DNA from: Bradyrhizobiaceae bacterium
Lineage (GTDB): Bacteria; Pseudomonadota; Alphaproteobacteria; Rhizobiales; Xanthobacteraceae
NCBI GenBank assembly: GCA_020544565.1
Contig: CP078014.1
Location: 3,040,016-3,104,015 of the forward strand
Length of the DNA: 64,000 nt
Reading direction: 5' to 3'
The notes beneath the pieces were generated by a model. It saw nothing but the letters and a program-made list of their open reading frames with translations, made no database searches and had not been told where the DNA came from. Shown here piece after piece: positions 18,080-27,573 of this stretch. The stretch's first letter is position 1. Every line of letters begins with the position of its first letter. The position numbers were made by a program, and so were the translations under genes.

Positions 18080-21000
18080 CCGAGATGGGACCGATCTCCG
18101 TTGTCAGCGCTGGAGCTGGCACTGGGAAGACATGGCGGCTTAGCACCGAATATGTGAACGCCGCCCAAGGCGGCGCATCTCCGGCACGCATCATTGCGAC
18201 GACGTTCACCATTAAGGCCGCAGCCGAATTGATGGAACGCGTCCGCGCTCGCCTTATTCAAGAGAGTTATGCCGACGCCGCCCAAAGCGCGCTAGCCGGA
18301 TTAGTCGGCACCGTGAACAGCGTCTGCGGCCGCTTGGTAAGCGACTTCGCAATCGACGGGGGGCTCTCTCCAGTTGCCGAGGTTATCCCGCCGGAGATGG
18401 CTAACTCTCTTTTCGGTTTGGCGACCGAGGAGGCAATCCAGAGATTCTCTCCAAAGATTGACCCAATCGCTGAGCGGCTACGTCAGGACGATTGGCGAAA
18501 GACCGTATTGGACATTGTCAATCTGGCGCGCGGAAGTGGCTTGGAACCACGGCAATTCGCCGACTTTGCCCTTAAATCTTGGCAAGGCATCGAGCCACTT
18601 CTTGCTCCCATCGCTCCGAACGAATCACCGGCCGACCTTGATCGAGCTTTGGCTGAGACTATTCGGAATTGCATCGCACAAATTGATGCAGGCGGCGACG
18701 TCACCGAGACAACAAAAAAGGCTTTGACAACGCTGCGTCATGTCGCATCTCAGTTATCGAATGGGCGGCCTTTAGCGTGGGATGCATGGGCTCGGGTTTC
18801 AAAGCTCAAGGCTGCGAAGGCATCCGAACCCTTCCTTCAGGCGGTTAGAGCAATTGCCGCACGTCATCCGACGCATCCACGACTTCATACCGACCTCCGC
18901 GAGTTTATCGATCTTATTTTTTCCTGCGCGGCAGAGGCACTCGATCATTTCTCTGAATTCAAGCGCGCCCGCGGTCTCCTCGACTTTACCGATCAGGAGG
19001 CGCTTGCCCTTGAGCTTCTCCGCCTGCCCGAGGTGCGCGCTCGGATGCGCGAACGGTTCGACCTTCTGATGGTCGATGAATTTCAGGATACCAGCCCCAT
19101 ACAGCTAGCTGTATTTCTCGAGATGGCGAAAGCCGTCAATCGCTCAATTTGGGTCGGCGACCAGAAACAAGCCATCTTTGGCTTTCGGCAGACCGACCCT
19201 GCGCTTGTAAACGCGGTGATCGAAAAGATCAGGCCGGCGACAGGGGGCGCTGAAGAATCCCTCGACACGTCACGGCGATCGCGTCCCAGTCTGGTCCGAT
19301 TTGCAAACGCTGTCTTCGGCGCGGCATTTCCACCAAAGGGTGTTCCTGCCGACAAAGTCGTAATCCCGAACTTTCATCGGCCCGAACCGCCTGGCTTCGG
19401 ACCGGCTCTCAACCATTGGAAGTTAGATGGGAAAAACTGGACGTCTGCACTGCAAGCGCTAGGCGGCCGTATTCAGTCAATGTTGGCGTCACCAGACACG
19501 ACCCCGGTCATCAATCGCGCGGACGGAGCAAGTCGGCCCCTGAAGCCAAGCGATATAGCCATCCTTTGTCGTTCGAATGAGCGTTGTAAAGCAGCAGCCG
19601 ATGTGCTGGGCACCTTGGGCATCCCCGCTGCTATGCCGAGAGACGGTCTCCTCGATACGGCAGAGGCCGTTCTGGCAGTTGCAGCGTTGCGCTACTTGGT
19701 TGACCCAGCGGACACGTTGGCTGTTGCCGAACTGGCCCATTTCAATGAGGGCAATGACGACTGGTTAACCGTCTGGTTGACGAAGGGCGCCGATCGACTG
19801 AAGTCCCAATGCGAGGGGGTGGTCGCTCTTGACGAACAACGCGCCAATCTCGCTCATCTGACACCTGCTGAAGCGCTTGAAACGGCGATCGCCGCGGCTC
19901 GCATCGATCAGCTTGTTCGCCGGTGGGACCGTGCGGGCGAGCGCTTGGCGAATTTGGATGCGCTCCGCAAAGTTGCGCTTTTGTACGAAGATGCCTGTCG
20001 ATCCACCCGTGGCGCCGCCACGGCAGCCGGCTTGGTCGCGTATCTCGCGAAGGGCTTAGAAAATGGCGGCGAGCGCCCAGCCTTCGAAGGTGACGATGCC
20101 GTGCGCGTGCTCACCTATCATCGCGCCAAAGGCTTGGAATGGCCGGTCGTGATCTTGCTCGATCTGCAAGATGGAGCAAAACGCTCGCCCTTCGGGGCTT
20201 ACTCCGAATCGCCTGCCGGCGGATTGGACCCTTGGAATCCGCTAGCGGGACGTTGGATTCGATTTTGGCCGTGGCCGTATGGCGATCAGGAGAAGGACGT
20301 CTATCTCGACACTACTTCGTCTGCCAGTCCGCAGGCTCAGGCCCGAACCGAAGCTGAGGTCGCCGAGCTCGTTAGACTTCTCTATGTGGGGATGACCAGG
20401 GCGCGAGATTATTTGGTGTTCGCCACTCGCCCATCTGCACCCTCGGCTTGGATGGATATCCTGACACGCGCAGACGGCACGTCAGTTCTCACGTTGCCGA
20501 CAACCGACGGCGAAACGCAGGTGAATGTCGATGGCCAGGCTTTCACGATGCTAGTGCAATCTGCGGGTCCCCCGCCGGCTGAGGCAGCTCACGACAAGGC
20601 TGCTACTACCGCGTGGTTCGCACCACTCCCCCTCTCGGGAGAGCCGCCTACGTTCCCGCCAGCACGTCTCTCGCCTAGCGCTGCGGCGCGTGACGGCAAC
20701 GACAACCGTCCATCTGTCGCGGAGACACCGATCGAAATCGGACAGCGATTGCCCTTAAGCGGCAGCCCGGACATGCGCTTCCTCGGAGAGGCCGTCCACG
20801 GTTTCTTGGCGGCCGATCGCATCGACCACTCATTGGCTGAGCGCGAGACCATTGCGAAGGGCGCGCTCGAACGGTGGGGCGTCGACGGGGCCTTACTACC
20901 CGCATCACTAATCGAAGCCAGCAAGAGACTGGATCGATTCATTTCGGATCGCTGGCCCGAAGCCCGGCAGCATCGCGAGGTGCCTGTGTTTAGCTGCATC

Positions 21001-21270
21001 GGCGATCAACGCGCCAGGGGCCGAATAGATCTGCTTCTGGAGACAGCTGATGGCTTCGTGATCATCGATCACAAGACCTTCCAGGGCGCGCCCGACGCCT
21101 GGATCGATAAGGCGAAGGAGTTCTCACCACAGCTCGCTCTTTACAGTCAAATAGTCGCCCAGGCGACGGGACGGCCCGTTCTACAAAATTTCATTCACAT
21201 GCCGATTGTGGGAGTCGTTATTGGCATCGGGCCAAAATTCTGGCCCGCGATCCAAGCAGGCCAGGCATGA
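18076..21270 (+). CDS. AddA-like UvrD helicase-nuclease
   Basis: This 1064-residue SF1A helicase has Walker A SAGAGTGKT (about 11-19), motif II LMVDEFQDTSP (about 331), motif III DQKQAIFGFRQ, motif VI RLLYVGMTRARDYLV (about 763) and a C-terminal RecB-family nuclease with GRIDLLLET (about 980) and VIIDHKTFQG (about 993-1002). It should unwind and degrade DNA ends together with the AddB-like partner, as AddAB/RecBCD do. GGAGG at 18064-18068 supports ATG 18076. It overlaps the upstream and downstream genes by four bases. Its link to a GHKL ATPase rather than recombination genes separates it from housekeeping addA. Confidence 0.88.
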   Translation: MTEMGPISVVSAGAGTGKTWRLSTEYVNAAQGGASPARIIATTFTIKAAAELMERVRARLIQESYADAAQSALAGLVGTVNSVCGRLVSDFAIDGGLSPVAEVIPPEMANSLFGLATEEAIQRFSPKIDPIAERLRQDDWRKTVLDIVNLARGSGLEPRQFADFALKSWQGIEPLLAPIAPNESPADLDRALAETIRNCIAQIDAGGDVTETTKKALTTLRHVASQLSNGRPLAWDAWARVSKLKAAKASEPFLQAVRAIAARHPTHPRLHTDLREFIDLIFSCAAEALDHFSEFKRARGLLDFTDQEALALELLRLPEVRARMRERFDLLMVDEFQDTSPIQLAVFLEMAKAVNRSIWVGDQKQAIFGFRQTDPALVNAVIEKIRPATGGAEESLDTSRRSRPSLVRFANAVFGAAFPPKGVPADKVVIPNFHRPEPPGFGPALNHWKLDGKNWTSALQALGGRIQSMLASPDTTPVINRADGASRPLKPSDIAILCRSNERCKAAADVLGTLGIPAAMPRDGLLDTAEAVLAVAALRYLVDPADTLAVAELAHFNEGNDDWLTVWLTKGADRLKSQCEGVVALDEQRANLAHLTPAEALETAIAAARIDQLVRRWDRAGERLANLDALRKVALLYEDACRSTRGAATAAGLVAYLAKGLENGGERPAFEGDDAVRVLTYHRAKGLEWPVVILLDLQDGAKRSPFGAYSESPAGGLDPWNPLAGRWIRFWPWPYGDQEKDVYLDTTSSASPQAQARTEAEVAELVRLLYVGMTRARDYLVFATRPSAPSAWMDILTRADGTSVLTLPTTDGETQVNVDGQAFTMLVQSAGPPPAEAAHDKAATTAWFAPLPLSGEPPTFPPARLSPSAAARDGNDNRPSVAETPIEIGQRLPLSGSPDMRFLGEAVHGFLAADRIDHSLAERETIAKGALERWGVDGALLPASLIEASKRLDRFISDRWPEARQHREVPVFSCIGDQRARGRIDLLLETADGFVIIDHKTFQGAPDAWIDKAKEFSPQLALYSQIVAQATGRPVLQNFIHMPIVGVVIGIGPKFWPAIQAGQA

Positions 21271-24200
21271 GCACCAATATGCTGCAGAAGGCCGAGGCGG
21301 AGGATTCTCAGCCCTCTGAAGCCCTCCTCGAAAATATCAGAAGCGAAAACCTGAATGTTTACCGCGCAAGCCCACAACGCCTCCGCGAGGATGTTGGGCA
21401 GGAGAGCCAGATCGCGCAGGACTATCGTGGACGCCTCGTCTACGAGCTTCTCCAGAACGCAGACGACGCGATGGCCATGGGAAGAGCATCCGCGTGTATA
21501 CGCTTCGAGCTGACCGATACCGATCTTTGGGTTGCTAACTCGGGGCGCGCACTCGACGAGGGGGATATCCGGGGTCTTTGCGGCATCAGCGCAAGTAAGA
21601 AATCCCTGCAGCACAGCCAAAAACGCCGAGCATCCATCGGCCATAAGGGAATGGGGTTCAAGTCGGTGCTGGAAATCACCGATGCGCCCGAGGTATTCTC
21701 GACCACCATCTGCTTCCGCTTCAGCCCTGACGCCGCTGTGCGTGGTGTGCAACCGCTTGTGACCGAAGGAAGGCTTGAGCACGTATCTCGAGCACCGGCA
21801 ACACGATTCCCTTGGTCCGCAAACCGAGAAAATGCCGAATGGGCTCGCCTTCGTCGGCGGGGTATGAACACTGCGTTCCGGTTTCCTCTTCGTAATAAGA
21901 TGACTGGGGAACAGCGTGACCGCCTTGCTACAGTTCTACGAGAACTACCCGTTACATCTCTGGTATTTCTGAAGCATATTGGGCGTGTCGAGGTCGAAAT
22001 TAGGCGATCAAGTGAGACCCGATCCTTCGCGTGGTCTGTGCATAGGCAACATGCGGACGATAGCGGCTGGAAGAATGTGTCCGGATTCGCGGGGTCAGGC
22101 GACTACCGTGTCACACTTGAGCCAGACAATGGAGCGATTGAAACGTTCTTGCTGGCATTCGAAGCAGACATTCCCATTGGGAATCATCGTGGCGGATTAG
22201 ACGAGTTTAGCTGGGAGGGAGTGGAATACACCGAGATCTCGGTCGCGGCTCGAATGCGCGATCAAGAGCCGGCCTCTATTAATGATGACTGGAAGCGCAT
22301 CCACGTCTTCCTCCCAACTGGTGAGCCGTGCCCATACGATCTTCTGGTGAGCGGCGCCTTCGGATCAAACCTGTCACGTCAAGAGATCCGCGTCGAAGAC
22401 GATTCGACCAACTACAATCGGTTCATGTTCCGCCAAGCAGCGCGTGTCCTTCGTGAACGGCTGTTCCCCAAGCTGATTGCCGGTGGCGCGGCCGTGGTGA
22501 ATTGTGTGCGATTGTTGGACCGGCGCGTCGAGCCGCACAGCCGTTGCACTACGGCGGCTGCGCAGGCTCTCTACGAAGAGGTTGCCGACGCGCTGGCCGA
22601 TCTGCCGTTTCTCCCGACGGCCGATGGTGATGTCTTGGCCATACGTGACTGCGCTATTCCTCCCATTGTTTCAGAGGAAGACGTTGGGCGTTCGTTTCGC
22701 GTATTGCTTCATTCAAATGCGTCGTGCCGAAAGAAGCTGCTTCCGCAAGCCGACCTATGTGGCGCTGCCATCGGGCGCATTCTCGCCGATCATGGGGCCT
22801 ACGTGATCAGGGCCGACGAAGCGGCCTCCTTGCTAGCATCATCTGATTCGTCCAAGTCAGAGATCAGCGTGCATGAAAGTGGAAAGATTTTTGTAGACCC
22901 GGTTTTAAGCGTACTTGAGCAACTCTGGCGCGGTCTAAATTGGGAGGACAAATCTCAGCTGGTCACCGCCGCACGACGCGAACAGTTATTCCCCGTAGCT
23001 ATCGCTAACGACAACACCGCAAAGCGTATCAGCACGCAAGATGCGACGTGTTTCTATCCCCCACGCTTTCTCCATGGAGAGGTGCCTCTCGCTGGGCTGT
23101 CCTTTCTCCTACAAGAACTCTGCTGGGGCGATCTCACGCCAAAAGAACGCAACGCAGAACTTCAGCATCAGATGGAGGCATGGAAGGCCCTATTTGATAT
23201 TCGTGAGTTTAAATTTCCTGAGGTCATGCGTGCCAGCGTACTGCCCGCGCTTGATCTGGAGCGCGGCACCGATGAGCACTCCGGCCGCGCAACGCTTCAG
23301 GACCTTGATCGACTTGCAGCCATTTGCCAATTGGCCGGACGCACTCCCAATGCGAGCGCCCCGCTGCCATACGAACGTCTGGGACCCAATCGAGCACTTT
23401 TTAATCTTAGTCGCCTCGACGTTCCTTGCCGGGGGGAGTCGGACAGCGATGTGAGATGGATCCCTGCCTACAAAGCCTATTTTGGCACTGACTGGCTTGG
23501 CGTTAGTTCTGTGGAGTGCATGCTTGACGCTGGTCGGGATACGGACGCCAGCGGACTGCCCCATATTGATTTTGTCTTAAGCCCCGATCGCTTCGGTGGG
23601 CTGTTGGAAAAGTATCGCAGCCTCAAAATTGACGAAGAGGACGGAGACCAAGAGACCGATGTAGGTCTAGATGAGGTCACCGTTGATGAGGACGAGGACG
23701 CAGCACTTGACGCGGATGACCGAGAGCGGTGGCTTAAGTTTTTTCAATGGCTGGGCGTTAACGCATTTTTGAGACCGGTTCACTTTCACGACGTGGAAGA
23801 CCGAGCGTCTGGTTGGCTCAAAACTTACAACCTCCGCCGACCTGATGGGTGGGCATTCCAAAACATCCCGACGGATCTGTGGGATCGATTTACTCAGAGC
23901 GTGCGCCAGCATCTGGCCGAAAACGACGCCGCGCGGGCTGCAGACACAAGCCCGTATTTCTACGAACTCCACGATCTCGAACACCTTGTCGCTTTTGCAA
24001 ACATCGCGTCTACCGAGCCGTCGGCGAAATTTGCCAAGGCACTTTATGAGCACCTAGCGCGGCACTGGGCGGCTATCGAGAAGTTCTCGCGGGTCCGCGT
24101 CGCTCAGCTGTCTGTTGGTCAGGAGCCTGCGCGACGAACTAAGCCTCCTCGCGCCAAGGATGATGAACTCGCGGATGGAGGACTGAATCTCTGGCTCTTT

Positions 24201-26210
24201 CGTCTACAAAATGTTGCGTTCTGCCCCACTGTCCATGGTCCACGCATCGCGGCACAGACCTGGTTGCCTACGCCCGAGGTCCAGCGCCGCTTTGGCCGAC
24301 GGGGTAGAGCCGGAAATTACCTAATCCCCGCTCTCGATGTGGACGCATCGGTTCTGAAAGGCAAGGCGCGGGCGTTCGCTCAAGCTATCGGAGTCCGTGA
24401 AGAGCTCAGCCCCACGACTTTTACCGTTAGCGATGCAAGAGTCCTGTTGGAGCGACTGCGGCAACTCTACGAGGAGAAGTGTGGCGCCAATCAGGACTTA
24501 CGACTGGATCTCCGCGAAGTGATCCGCCCGGCTTATAGAAACCTGATGGAGCTTCTCTCGGGCAAGACCGAGGACGGTGATGATCGATCTCAGTTAAGCA
24601 ACGCCATGGTCCTGGCGTCCGACAGCCACGGTGCGTTACGTTTTTTCGAAGCCAAGAAGGTCTTCTACCTCGACCGTAGGGATACCAGAGAGCGGCTAAT
24701 CACCGCCGCGCCAATTTGGACGTTCGCAATCGAAGCCTCACCAGCAGCTCGCATTGTTCTCACCCAGCTATTCGGCATGCCGATACTCGAGGATTCGCTC
24801 TCCTGGGCGCCCAGGCCGGGCGATCCGGCGCTTGACGATGCGGGCGTCGGAAAGTTCAGGGATGGCTTGGGTCGCCTAGCGCCATATCTTCTGGCGCGCG
24901 TCGGCGCCGACCGTGCGGATGAAAGGTTGGTTCGACAGGATGCTCGCAGGCTCCGACAGTTCATTGACAATGTTGAACCAGTGACCAGCCTCGATCTGAG
25001 CTGCAGCCTCGATGACCAAGAGATTGCTGTCGACGAGGGGAGCCGCGAAGCATTCGTGAAGCTTGATTTAACTGGTTCGGCCAAAGCCTTCGTCGTCTGG
25101 GGTGAAAATCCCTGGCCCCCGAGTCAACACGAGGCAGAAACACTGGCCGGCGCGCTCTGCGACGTTCTTGGGTCCGGCTACTTCGAGTCGTTTATCGCAC
25201 TCCTGCAGTCGGAGTCTAGAACTCTTCGGGAGAGGATATTGCGGCGCGCCGGTGCACCGCTCGACATGGATGAGAAATTGGCTCTGTTTCAGACGGCGGG
25301 CAAAGATGATCACGACCCGATTAATATTGAATCGGAAGAAGACGAAGATGCAGACGAGCCAAGGAACGCTGTTCCTTTGATCGGCAACACGGAGGAGCCA
25401 GCCGCCAATCCTGCGGCACTCGACAACGGCAGCCCCGCTGACCGTCCACACGTGCCTCTATACGTTCCTTCTGATCTGTTAATAGACGGCATACCCATTA
25501 CCATCACCGGGAAACCTGTTGATGATGGTAATGGCGCTCCCAAGAATCCTTCCTCTGAGAACTTCAAGAATGGGCTAGGAGCCGGAAACGGTCGCTTCGG
25601 TGGCAATACAGATCTAGACGAGCTGGACGCTCTGGGGATGTGGGTGGCTCTCTCCTTCGAGCGAGGGCGGTTACGCCGAAGCGGATTGCCAAATGCCGAA
25701 ATATTTAACGCTGAAAATCCGGTCAGTTCGAAACATGCGTTGGTCTTCAACGTCTCTAAACCCGAGTTAGTCGAGATTGCGCGCTCCAAGTCCGTCGAAT
25801 TTTCTTCTGCGATGACCTGGCTGCACCAGACTTTCGGTGTTGTGCCCGACTGGCCGGGATTCGACATCCTAACCCTCGATCCACGCGTACCCAATTCCGT
25901 AGGCCGTATGATCGAGCTTAAGTCCTCAGGAGTGGCGTCACGCATTCAGGAAATGACCTGGAACGAGTGGAAAACTGCGAGCGCAAGCACTCTCAGAGAG
26001 AGGTTTTACCTTTTTCTTGTCGGCAACTTACGAGCGGACTTGGTGTCGGCCAAGCCATACATCCGCACCATCAGGAACCCGTTCGAGCAGATTGCTGCCG
26101 ATGTGCAGGTTTCCCGAACGACCCAGAAGAAGGTGCAGCTTGCTGTTAGCGAATTTCGGGAAGCAGAACACTTGGACCTCACAGTTCAGCGTACTGACAA
26201 AACGACTTAG
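21267..26210 (+). CDS. Sacsin-type GHKL ATPase with C-terminal nuclease-like domain
   Basis: This 1647-residue protein has an N-terminal HSP90-like ATP-binding domain: N-box YELLQNADDA (59-68), a G1-like box VANSGRALD (89-97) and G2 GHKGMGFKSV (125-134), the form found in sacsin and related bacterial ATPases. Acidic tracts lie near residues 788-818 and 1352-1365. The C-terminus has FDILTLDP and RMIELKSSG (ELK near 1549), then WNEWKTA, resembling DUF3883 or another PD-(D/E)XK-like domain, so it may also cut DNA. The start overlaps the AddA-like stop (ATGA at 21267). I infer that nucleotide-driven dimerisation gates the helicase-nuclease. The precise family is uncertain. Confidence 0.82.
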   Translation: MSTNMLQKAEAEDSQPSEALLENIRSENLNVYRASPQRLREDVGQESQIAQDYRGRLVYELLQNADDAMAMGRASACIRFELTDTDLWVANSGRALDEGDIRGLCGISASKKSLQHSQKRRASIGHKGMGFKSVLEITDAPEVFSTTICFRFSPDAAVRGVQPLVTEGRLEHVSRAPATRFPWSANRENAEWARLRRRGMNTAFRFPLRNKMTGEQRDRLATVLRELPVTSLVFLKHIGRVEVEIRRSSETRSFAWSVHRQHADDSGWKNVSGFAGSGDYRVTLEPDNGAIETFLLAFEADIPIGNHRGGLDEFSWEGVEYTEISVAARMRDQEPASINDDWKRIHVFLPTGEPCPYDLLVSGAFGSNLSRQEIRVEDDSTNYNRFMFRQAARVLRERLFPKLIAGGAAVVNCVRLLDRRVEPHSRCTTAAAQALYEEVADALADLPFLPTADGDVLAIRDCAIPPIVSEEDVGRSFRVLLHSNASCRKKLLPQADLCGAAIGRILADHGAYVIRADEAASLLASSDSSKSEISVHESGKIFVDPVLSVLEQLWRGLNWEDKSQLVTAARREQLFPVAIANDNTAKRISTQDATCFYPPRFLHGEVPLAGLSFLLQELCWGDLTPKERNAELQHQMEAWKALFDIREFKFPEVMRASVLPALDLERGTDEHSGRATLQDLDRLAAICQLAGRTPNASAPLPYERLGPNRALFNLSRLDVPCRGESDSDVRWIPAYKAYFGTDWLGVSSVECMLDAGRDTDASGLPHIDFVLSPDRFGGLLEKYRSLKIDEEDGDQETDVGLDEVTVDEDEDAALDADDRERWLKFFQWLGVNAFLRPVHFHDVEDRASGWLKTYNLRRPDGWAFQNIPTDLWDRFTQSVRQHLAENDAARAADTSPYFYELHDLEHLVAFANIASTEPSAKFAKALYEHLARHWAAIEKFSRVRVAQLSVGQEPARRTKPPRAKDDELADGGLNLWLFRLQNVAFCPTVHGPRIAAQTWLPTPEVQRRFGRRGRAGNYLIPALDVDASVLKGKARAFAQAIGVREELSPTTFTVSDARVLLERLRQLYEEKCGANQDLRLDLREVIRPAYRNLMELLSGKTEDGDDRSQLSNAMVLASDSHGALRFFEAKKVFYLDRRDTRERLITAAPIWTFAIEASPAARIVLTQLFGMPILEDSLSWAPRPGDPALDDAGVGKFRDGLGRLAPYLLARVGADRADERLVRQDARRLRQFIDNVEPVTSLDLSCSLDDQEIAVDEGSREAFVKLDLTGSAKAFVVWGENPWPPSQHEAETLAGALCDVLGSGYFESFIALLQSESRTLRERILRRAGAPLDMDEKLALFQTAGKDDHDPINIESEEDEDADEPRNAVPLIGNTEEPAANPAALDNGSPADRPHVPLYVPSDLLIDGIPITITGKPVDDGNGAPKNPSSENFKNGLGAGNGRFGGNTDLDELDALGMWVALSFERGRLRRSGLPNAEIFNAENPVSSKHALVFNVSKPELVEIARSKSVEFSSAMTWLHQTFGVVPDWPGFDILTLDPRVPNSVGRMIELKSSGVASRIQEMTWNEWKTASASTLRERFYLFLVGNLRADLVSAKPYIRTIRNPFEQIAADVQVSRTTQKKVQLAVSEFREAEHLDLTVQRTDKTT

Positions 26211-26485
26211 AATGAATGCCTACACAGAATTCCTTTCCTCCTGCTTCTACAGTGCCTCAACGGACAGCCCTTCATTGAACGTTTGGATGCTAGCCTCGGC
26301 TTCCTGCAATCTGATGCAGCCAAGCTGATCGAGCATTGCCGACAATTTGAACCGGCCGCTGGCCTGCGATAGATGCGCTGAAAAGGGCTCGAGGGCGCCT
26401 AAAGGGTTGTGGGCATTGGTCGAAGGGCATCAAAGGCCGGATTTCGACGCCTTGCCGTGATCGGATTTGCGGAGAGGGATTGTGA

Positions 26486-27151
26486 ATGAGTGATGTTATC
26501 AACCACGCTGCGTTGAAGGCTAAGCAGCGGGAGATCCGCGCCAGCTTCCCGGAAACCATGGGCCTGCGCGCGCATCGCGCCATCAGCTGGATCGGCCGTG
26601 CAGAGGCATGCGGCGAGGACGACGATGCCCGCTTCATCTTTCTCTGGATCGCGTTCAATGCCGCCTATGCCGACGAGCGGGAATTTCAGTCGGTGGCGCC
26701 CGGCGAACGTGCCGCCTTCGTCGACTATTTCGGCAGGCTAGTGGCGCGCGACGAAGATCGGCGCATCTACAAAGCGTTGTGGCAGCGGTTCTCGGGGCCG
26801 GTGCGGATGCTCATGGAAAACCGCTACGTCTTCAATCCGTTTTGGCAGCATCACAATGGAATCGACGGGTTCAAGGACTGGGAAGAAAAGTTCAGGGCCT
26901 CATCGCGCAGTTTCACGCAGGCATTTCAAGCGGGCAATAGCGTCCGGGTCCTGAGCTTTGTCTTTGACCGACTATACGTCCTGCGCAATCAGCTGGTTCA
27001 TGGCGGATCGACCTGGAACAGCGGCGTAAACCGGGCACAGGTGCACGACGGCGCCGCAATTCTCGCATTCCTAATGCCGGTCTTCGTGAACTTGATGATG
27101 GACAATCCGCAGGCGGATTGGGGGCGGCCGTTCTACCCGGTCGTCGCGTAG
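26486..27151 (+). CDS. HEPN-domain protein, putative ribonuclease
   Basis: This 221-residue mainly helical protein has the HEPN catalytic pattern R-x4-H in RNQLVHGG, at R167 and H172. HEPN proteins are commonly toxin or abortive-infection RNases that dimerise to form the active site. GGAGAGGG at 26471-26478 precedes ATG 26486. It stands alone 275 bases after the GHKL gene and 420 bases before the AAA+ operon. No MNT-type nucleotidyltransferase partner is visible, so a simple HEPN/MNT pair is excluded. It could work with either neighbouring system or independently. Confidence 0.78.
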   Translation: MSDVINHAALKAKQREIRASFPETMGLRAHRAISWIGRAEACGEDDDARFIFLWIAFNAAYADEREFQSVAPGERAAFVDYFGRLVARDEDRRIYKALWQRFSGPVRMLMENRYVFNPFWQHHNGIDGFKDWEEKFRASSRSFTQAFQAGNSVRVLSFVFDRLYVLRNQLVHGGSTWNSGVNRAQVHDGAAILAFLMPVFVNLMMDNPQADWGRPFYPVVA

Positions 27152-27328
27152 GAGCGGCACGCTATCAATTCCTCGGATCACGCAATCTGCGCGCTTCTTC
27201 GGCATGACCAAAGCTCCTCTCCAAGTTCATTCTCTCATAAAGCTTGGTCTAAAAATGCCGGTCAGATCACATTGGCAAAAAGAGCTATTTCGTCCTAAAT
27301 GGCGCAGGGGATTTCACGGGAATCGACC

Positions 27329-27514
27329 ATGAGAACCATGTCGGCGCGCGAGGCGAAGAACGGCTTCGCACTGATGATCGGCACCGCGTGCGCAGAACCC
27401 GTGCTGATCGAGAAGCACGGGCCCGGCGCCGTAAGCGCCTGTTTTGACACGGGCGGGATGCAAGAATGGGAACACCTGAAGGTGTTCTCGATCCTGCTAG
27501 TATTGAATGCTTGA
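27329..27514 (+). pseudogene. Truncated Phd/YefM-type antitoxin remnant
   Basis: The first 35 or so residues (MRTMSAREAKNGFALMIGTA, then EPVLIEKHGPGAV) match the start of Phd/YefM antitoxins, which bind operator DNA and a toxin. The usual V-V-V-x-S-x-E-E-Y/F segment is missing and the frame continues into unrelated sequence, so the toxin-binding half is gone. No toxin gene follows; the next gene is the AAA+ ATPase at 27574. It is best read as a decayed antitoxin, though a short DNA-binding protein could still be made. Confidence 0.55.
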
Positions 27515-27573
27515 GCACCGATGTCTCGGCCATCTTGTGGCATGGGAGACTTGACCGTAAGGGAGGCTGGGGG

